From NCBI GenBank assembly GCA_934464705.1, contig CAKSKB010000004.1:1-64000 (forward strand): a stretch of 64,000 nucleotides of DNA, written 5' to 3'. This document shows, one piece after another, positions 59,544-64,000 of this stretch. The position numbers and the translations under genes are program-made. The first letter of the stretch is position 1, and each line of letters opens with the position of its first letter. The stretch comes from an uncultured Clostridia bacterium. GTDB lineage: Bacteria; Bacillota; Clostridia; HGM11514. A model generated the notes under the pieces. It was not told the DNA's origin. It did no database searches and worked only from the letters and a program-made list of their open reading frames with translations.

Positions 59544-61601
59544 ATGAAGCAGTATCCTGTCGACAAAATCAGAAACATATGCCTCGCCTCCGGCGGCGGA
59601 GCAGGTAAAACAACATTGGGAGAAGCGTGTCTGCACCTTGCAGGCGCATCAGATAGATTCGGACGAATTGCGGACGGCAATACGGTATCCGATTTTGACC
59701 CCGAGGAAATTAAAAGGAGAATATCAATAAGCACGACCATACTTCCGTTTGAATGGAATGACTGCAAAATTAACTTCATCGACACTCCCGGCTATCTCGA
59801 TTTTGCCGGCGAGGTCAAAGAAGGAATCCGCGCGGCAGACGCAATGGTTATTCCGGTAAGCGGTAAGAGCGGCGTAAGCGCAGGCACGGAAAAGGCATGG
59901 AAATATGCGCAGGAACAGGGCATTCCGGCAATTTTCTTCATAAACAAGGTTGATGATGAGAAATCCGATTACCACAAGGTCGCAGAACAGCTAAGAGAAG
60001 TTTTCGGCAAAAATGTTATACCTTTTCTCGCACCCGTTAAAACCGACCACAAAACTCTTGACGGATTTATAGATGTTATGCGCCTCAAAGGCAAGCAAAT
60101 AAAGGGAAAAACAACAGAAGACTGGGAGATTCCGGCAGGCATCGGCGATGAGCTTGCGGTTTTCAGAGATATGATTTCCGAAGCGATTGCAATGACCGAC
60201 GATGAGCTCATGGAAAAATATTTCAGCGGTGAGGAATTCACACAGGACGAAATCAAAAAAGCAATGAAAGCCGGCATACGCTCGGGCGATATATCGCCTA
60301 TTCTGTGCGGAAGCGCCGCAACAGGTGAAGGCGTTGCATTCCTGCTGGATGCGATTGTAAGATATATGCCGTCGCCGGAAGGTACATATGCGGCGGAAGA
60401 CGCAAACGGCGAACCGACAGATGTTGCGTGCGACGAGAACGCACCGCTTTCGGTATTTGTGTTCAAAACAATTGCAGACCCGTATGTGGGCAAAATGTCT
60501 TATTTCAAAGTTATGTCCGGAACGCTCAAAGCGGACTCCGTTTTATATAATGTCAACCGTGAAGCCAACGAAAAAGTCGGCAGACTGTACACTGTGTGCG
60601 GCAAAAAGCAGACCGAAACACAGAGCGTTACGGCAGGTGACATAGGTGCGGTTGCAAAGCTTGCGGTCAGCAAAACGGGCGACACGCTTTGCGTGCCGTC
60701 TGCCAAGGTTAAATTTGAACCGATAGCTTTCCCGAAACCCGTTCTTTCACTCGCGGTTAAGCCGAAGGCGAAAGGCGATGAGGAAAAAATGACCGCCGGC
60801 CTCACAAAACTCATGGAGGAGGACGCAACTCTTAAACTCGAAAACAACAAGGAAACCCACCAGCTGATTCTCTCCGGCATGGGCGAGCAGCAGCTTGACA
60901 TAGTTGTGAGCAAGCTGAAAACAAAGTTCGGCGTTGAAGTTGAACTTTCCGAACCTATCACGGCATTCAGGGAAACTCTGCGCAAAAAGGTTAAGGTTGA
61001 AGGAAAACACAAGAAACAGTCCGGCGGACACGGACAGTACGGTCATGTGTGGATTGAATTTGAACCCGGCGAGGAAGAGGACTTAACATTCTGCGAAACC
61101 GTTGTGGGCGGCGCAGTTCCGAAGAACTACTTCCCCGCGGTTGAGAAGGGTCTTAAGGAATCGATTCAGCACGGCGTTCTGGCAGGATACCCGGTTGTTA
61201 ACCTCAAAGCCACCCTCACGGACGGCTCTTATCACCCGGTGGATTCATCGGAAATGGCGTTCAAGGTTGCGGCATCGCTCGCCTTCAAGAAGGGCATGGA
61301 GGAAGGCGGCTCGGTTCTCCTGGAACCGGTAGGGCTTTTGAGCGTTGAGGTTCCGGATTCATATACCGGCGATATTATAGGCGATATAAACAAGCGCCGC
61401 GGAAGAATACTCGGTATGAACCCCGGCTCGATTGAGGCGGAAGTTCCGATGTCGGAAATGCATAAATACGCAACCGACCTTCGCTCAATGACCCAGGGCA
61501 GAGGAAGTTTTACTCTGACATTCCAGAGATACGAGGAGGTTCCGGCAAATATAGCGCAGAAAATTATAGCGGACGCCGCAGCAAAGAAAAAAGACGAATA
61601 A
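59544..61601 (+). CDS. Elongation factor G-like translational GTPase
   Basis: 685 aa, full length with all five EF-G domains. The P-loop is SGGGAGKTTL, altered from the AHIDAGKTT form of canonical EF-G. FIDTPGYLDFAGEV and FINKVD are the G3 and G4 motifs. The C-terminal domain IV contains SGGHGQYGHVWIEFEPGEEE. It is a paralogue class (FusA2-like) that often lacks classic translocase activity. The canonical fusA is probably elsewhere. AAGGAGGGG precedes the start. Confidence 0.85.
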   Translation: MKQYPVDKIRNICLASGGGAGKTTLGEACLHLAGASDRFGRIADGNTVSDFDPEEIKRRISISTTILPFEWNDCKINFIDTPGYLDFAGEVKEGIRAADAMVIPVSGKSGVSAGTEKAWKYAQEQGIPAIFFINKVDDEKSDYHKVAEQLREVFGKNVIPFLAPVKTDHKTLDGFIDVMRLKGKQIKGKTTEDWEIPAGIGDELAVFRDMISEAIAMTDDELMEKYFSGEEFTQDEIKKAMKAGIRSGDISPILCGSAATGEGVAFLLDAIVRYMPSPEGTYAAEDANGEPTDVACDENAPLSVFVFKTIADPYVGKMSYFKVMSGTLKADSVLYNVNREANEKVGRLYTVCGKKQTETQSVTAGDIGAVAKLAVSKTGDTLCVPSAKVKFEPIAFPKPVLSLAVKPKAKGDEEKMTAGLTKLMEEDATLKLENNKETHQLILSGMGEQQLDIVVSKLKTKFGVEVELSEPITAFRETLRKKVKVEGKHKKQSGGHGQYGHVWIEFEPGEEEDLTFCETVVGGAVPKNYFPAVEKGLKESIQHGVLAGYPVVNLKATLTDGSYHPVDSSEMAFKVAASLAFKKGMEEGGSVLLEPVGLLSVEVPDSYTGDIIGDINKRRGRILGMNPGSIEAEVPMSEMHKYATDLRSMTQGRGSFTLTFQRYEEVPANIAQKIIADAAAKKKDE

Positions 61602-61612
61602 TTCAATCAAAT

Positions 61613-61640
61613 ACCCGAGGCTTTATGCCTCGGGTTACAT
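61613..61640 (+). terminator. Terminator-like hairpin after the EF-G paralogue
   Basis: ACCCGAGGC (61613-61621) pairs perfectly with GCCTCGGGT (61627-61635). The T tract is weak. Confidence 0.6.
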
Positions 61641-61655
61641 AATTGCAAAGCATAT

Positions 61656-61685
61656 AAAAAAGCACTTGCATATGCAAGTGCTTTT
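61656..61685 (-). terminator. Terminator of tRNA-Val
   Basis: AAAAGCACTTGCA (61658-61670) pairs with TGCAAGTGCTTTT (61673-61685). Six T residues follow on the minus strand. Confidence 0.88.
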
Positions 61686-61687
61686 CG

Positions 61688-61760
61688 TGGGCGATACAGG
61701 GCTCGAACCTGTGACCCTCTGCTTGTAAGGCAGATGCTCTCCCAGCTGAGCTAATCGCCC
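61688..61760 (-). tRNA. tRNA-Val (anticodon TAC)
   Basis: 73 nt. The acceptor stem GGGCGAT pairs with ATCGCCC. The D arm has TAGCTCAGCTGGGAGAGCA. The anticodon loop CTTACAA gives TAC. The T loop is GGTTCGAGCCC. CCA is not encoded. Confidence 0.97.
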
Positions 61761-61774
61761 TCAGAACGCTATTC

Positions 61775-61803
61775 ATTATACCAAAGTTTTTTTAATTTGT
61801 CAA
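61775..61803 (-). promoter_or_regulatory. Promoter of tRNA-Val
   Basis: TTGACA (61798-61803), a 17-bp spacer and TATAAT (61775-61780) are on the minus strand, both perfect consensus. Confidence 0.88.
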
Positions 61804-61869
61804 GGCTTTTTTTGAAAAAAAGTAATTTTTTTTGAAATATCGGAAAAAATACCGTTGAGGTGACAGATT

Positions 61870-62226
61870 ATGATGTATTTGAAAGCGTTTATATTCGGAG
61901 GGCTTATATGCGTTTTGGGACAACTGCTTATAGACTGCACTAAACTTACCCCGGCAAGAATACTAACATCGTTCGTGGTTGCCGGTGTTATTCTGGGCAA
62001 TCTCGGACTTTACGAACCGTTTGCCAAGTTTGCCGGCTGCGGAGCGACAATACCCATTTCAGGCTTCGGAAACACTCTTTCAAAAGGTGTTGCGAAAGCA
62101 ATATCCGAAAAAGGAGCACTCGGAATCTTAACCGGACCGCTGACCGCAGCGGCGGGCGGTATCGGCGCCGCCATAATATTCGGATGGTTAGTATCGGTAA
62201 TATTCAAGCCAAAAATAAAGAGCTGA
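61870..62226 (+). CDS. spoVAE: Stage V sporulation protein AE
   Basis: 118 aa with three to four hydrophobic segments. GGLICVLGQLLIDCTKLTPA and GAGATIP-type FAGCGATIPISGFGNTLSKG match SpoVAE, part of the membrane channel that moves dipicolinic acid into the spore. GAGGTGA precedes the start; ATG 61873 is an alternative. spoVAC and spoVAD, its usual partners, are not next to it. Confidence 0.9.
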   Translation: MMYLKAFIFGGLICVLGQLLIDCTKLTPARILTSFVVAGVILGNLGLYEPFAKFAGCGATIPISGFGNTLSKGVAKAISEKGALGILTGPLTAAAGGIGAAIIFGWLVSVIFKPKIKS

Positions 62227-62252
62227 AAACCCCTGGGTTTTCGGCTCTTTTC
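62218..62252 (+). terminator. Terminator of spoVAE
   Basis: GAGCTGAAAACCC (62220-62232) pairs with GGGTTTTCGGCTC and runs into TTTT. The stem includes the stop codon. Confidence 0.85.
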
Positions 62253-62254
62253 AG

Positions 62255-63394
62255 CTATATAAACAGACTTCTTTCCTCGCAGGCACCGTCATAATACTCT
62301 GTTGGAATCGGCGCAGGAAGGTCAAATTCGGTTGTGAGGCGCTTTGTTATTCCGTCGTTCGACGATTCAACCACCGCTTTCATAACCTCAAGCGCATGAT
62401 AGCTCATTTCGTAAGAAAGCCTCGGTTTTCTGCCGGTTCTGAGCGCCCATGCCATGTCCGCGGCCGCCGCACCTCTCGTACCGTCCCGAAACGGATGGAA
62501 CAGAGGAAACTCCATCTTTTCAAAATGCGGCTTTTCAAGATATATTTTTCCGGAAAAATCGTTTGTATCGGGCAGATACAGCATGCCTTCCGTTCCCTGG
62601 ATAATAAGCATGCTTCCCGAAACCGCAAATTCCGAAGATGTGGTGAAAGAAAGCAGCGGTCCGCTTCTGAATCTCATGCTTGCACACATGGTGTTTTCGG
62701 TATTTACAAAAAAATTCTCATTAAACTTTTCGTGCCTCGGGTTAAGATACGGTCTATTCGGCTTCCTTGTGTACGCAAAACCGCAGACGCTTTCTATCGG
62801 TCCGAAAATGTTGAAAAGAGTGTGCAAATCGTATCCGCCCATATCATAAGGAATACCGCCGCCCTCACACATTACCGAATACTTTCTGTGTGCGTCGTCC
62901 TCAGATGACTTAATCATAAAATACCCTCTCGGGCGGTTTGAAATAATCTGAATAACCTCACCGATAAGTCCTTTTTCTACAATGAGTCTCGCCGTCTGTT
63001 CGGCAGCACCGAAGAAAGTATCGGGTCCGGCGGCAAACATCAGATTTTTTTCCCTGCTGATTCTGCCTAGTTCCTGCGCCTCGCTTAAGGTTGTGCTCAT
63101 CATTTTTTCGCTGTAGCAGTGTTTACCGGCATTCAGAATACTTTTGCTCACCTCGTAATGTGCCGAAGGATATGTAAGATTAAGCACGAGTTCAATCTCG
63201 GGGTCGTTAAGTATCTGCTCGTTTGTAAGCTGTTTAGTCTTGAATATTTCGGCCTTTTCTTTTGATTTTTCGCTCACGATATCCGAAATGCCGACAAGGT
63301 CAATAATGGAAAACTTATGATAAAAGCTGTCAAGATACGCCGGGCTTATCATTCCGGCACCTATAACCGCAGTTTTTACGGGTTTAACTTTCAT
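62255..63394 (-). CDS. Gfo/Idh/MocA-family oxidoreductase
   Basis: 379 aa, NAD(P)-dependent sugar or inositol dehydrogenase type. The Rossmann motif is AVIGAGMISPAYLDSF. The usual EKP motif after the second strand reads EKMMSTT here. A GFO_IDH_MocA_C domain follows, with GGIPYDMGGYDLHTLFNIFG (catalytic Asp/His region). The start overlaps the stop of the isomerase upstream (TGATG), so the pair is translationally coupled. The substrate is unknown. Confidence 0.88.
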   Translation of the reverse strand: MKVKPVKTAVIGAGMISPAYLDSFYHKFSIIDLVGISDIVSEKSKEKAEIFKTKQLTNEQILNDPEIELVLNLTYPSAHYEVSKSILNAGKHCYSEKMMSTTLSEAQELGRISREKNLMFAAGPDTFFGAAEQTARLIVEKGLIGEVIQIISNRPRGYFMIKSSEDDAHRKYSVMCEGGGIPYDMGGYDLHTLFNIFGPIESVCGFAYTRKPNRPYLNPRHEKFNENFFVNTENTMCASMRFRSGPLLSFTTSSEFAVSGSMLIIQGTEGMLYLPDTNDFSGKIYLEKPHFEKMEFPLFHPFRDGTRGAAAADMAWALRTGRKPRLSYEMSYHALEVMKAVVESSNDGITKRLTTEFDLPAPIPTEYYDGACEERSLFI

Positions 63395-64000
63395 CAGTCC
63401 TCAACCCCCATTCTTTTAAGAAAATCATAGCTTGATTTTACACTGTCAAATTCATCCCTGCCGTAGCAGCAATCCTGTTCTATTGCATAGCTCGCCACGC
63501 CCTTCTTTTTGCAGAAATCAATAATGGGCCCCCACTCAAGATTGCCATCCCCGACAGGACAGATTTCAACGGGTCTGGACTCAAGAATATCCCTGTTCAC
63601 GCCTATACCGTAATCTTTTGCGTGAATATAATCGTATCTGTCTTTGTACTTTTCAAGAAACTCAACAACATTTTTACCGCCGGAATGAATCCAGTGCGTA
63701 TCCGGAATAATCTGAATATACCCGGGGTCCGTTTCCGAAAGAATAATATCGATACCCGTTTTATTACCGAACCGCTTGAACTCAAATGCGTGAAAATGAT
63801 ATAAAAGCTTAATTCCGTACTTGGCAAACGGCTTTGCCGCCTCATTAAGATAGTGTGCAAAAGCCTTGTAGCCGCCGGCGCACTCTGTAAGACCTGCCGT
63901 TATGGAATCGCATCTTACATATTTAGTTTCAAACAAATCACACTGCGACAAAACCTCCGCCATTCTTTCCTCAATTTTAAGGTGAGGACAGAAAACGGAG
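63394..64000 (-). CDS. Sugar phosphate isomerase/epimerase, N-terminus outside the window
   Basis: At least 202 residues of a xylose-isomerase-like TIM barrel. An internal Met (63961-63963) is not the start, because the frame stays open to the window edge (VFCPHLKIEERMAEVLSQ). The metal residues are in LLYHFHAFEFKR, IIPDTHWIHSGG and YIHAKDYG. It is the same fold as the N-terminal half of the fusion at 3522-6041. It forms an operon with the oxidoreductase. Confidence 0.88.
   Translation of the reverse strand, partial: SVFCPHLKIEERMAEVLSQCDLFETKYVRCDSITAGLTECAGGYKAFAHYLNEAAKPFAKYGIKLLYHFHAFEFKRFGNKTGIDIILSETDPGYIQIIPDTHWIHSGGKNVVEFLEKYKDRYDYIHAKDYGIGVNRDILESRPVEICPVGDGNLEWGPIIDFCKKKGVASYAIEQDCCYGRDEFDSVKSSYDFLKRMGVED

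Overview
The window reads as a chromosomal segment of a spore-forming, low-to-mid GC member of the Clostridia (Firmicutes), probably a gut-type Oscillospirales/Ruminococcaceae relative. The evidence is AGGAGG-type ribosome binding sites, near-consensus TTGACA-17-TATAAT promoters, a T-box and a TPP riboswitch, an ECF-type ThiT, zinc forms of S4, S14 and L36, a BofA homologue, a SpoVAE homologue and S-layer-homology domains. The species assignment is inference. No rRNA, phage, insertion sequence or CRISPR array was seen.

Layout. (1) 1-11337: five paralogous, lipid-anchored solute-binding proteins (about 490 aa, DUF3502-type) on the minus strand. No permease or ATPase gene is beside them, and there is a decayed remnant of a sixth copy at 3420-3482. 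Inserted in the array is an 839-aa fusion of a sugar-isomerase-like TIM barrel with an acyl-CoA ligase, preceded by a complete T-box riboswitch. (2) 11338-27170: a complete S10-spc-alpha ribosomal protein cluster on the minus strand, from rpsJ to rplQ. It includes secY, adk, map, a KOW protein, infA and a 37-aa rpmJ, and it is headed by a consensus promoter and a structured leader of about 370 nt. (3) 27231-32831: two leucine-rich-repeat surface proteins (one with SLH domains), bofA and a DivIVA-like gene. (4) 32944-37462: pcrA/uvrD, a TrpR-like yerC, a methyltransferase, a cold-shock protein and Hsp33. (5) 37511-43972: a carbohydrate locus with a DeoR regulator and a GHL6-type hydrolase on one side. 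On the other are a GDPD-PHP fusion, a zinc dehydrogenase and a PfkB kinase, read from overlapping opposed promoters. (6) 44030-48536: thiT with TPP riboswitch, a HAD hydrolase, two calcineurin-like phosphoesterases (one lacking its catalytic residues) and an HTH-serine dehydratase fusion. (7) 48708-64000: upp, metK, an Eis-like acetyltransferase, an alpha-L-rhamnosidase, an iron alcohol dehydrogenase, another LRR protein, a hairpin-rich intergenic stretch, a flavodoxin/DUF3793 pair behind two palindromic operators, an EF-G paralogue, tRNA-Val, spoVAE and a Gfo/Idh/MocA plus sugar isomerase pair.

How it fits together. Housekeeping translation genes sit next to accessory surface and carbohydrate functions: binding proteins, glycosidases, sugar kinase, dehydrogenases and LRR/SLH proteins. 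This suits a plant- or host-glycan-using anaerobe. The observations most worth checking are the T-box-controlled isomerase/acyl-CoA ligase fusion, the solute-binding protein array with its relic, three further domain combinations (HTH-serine dehydratase, GDPD-PHP and a catalytically dead phosphoesterase beside a live one), and the opposed promoters that share a -10 region.
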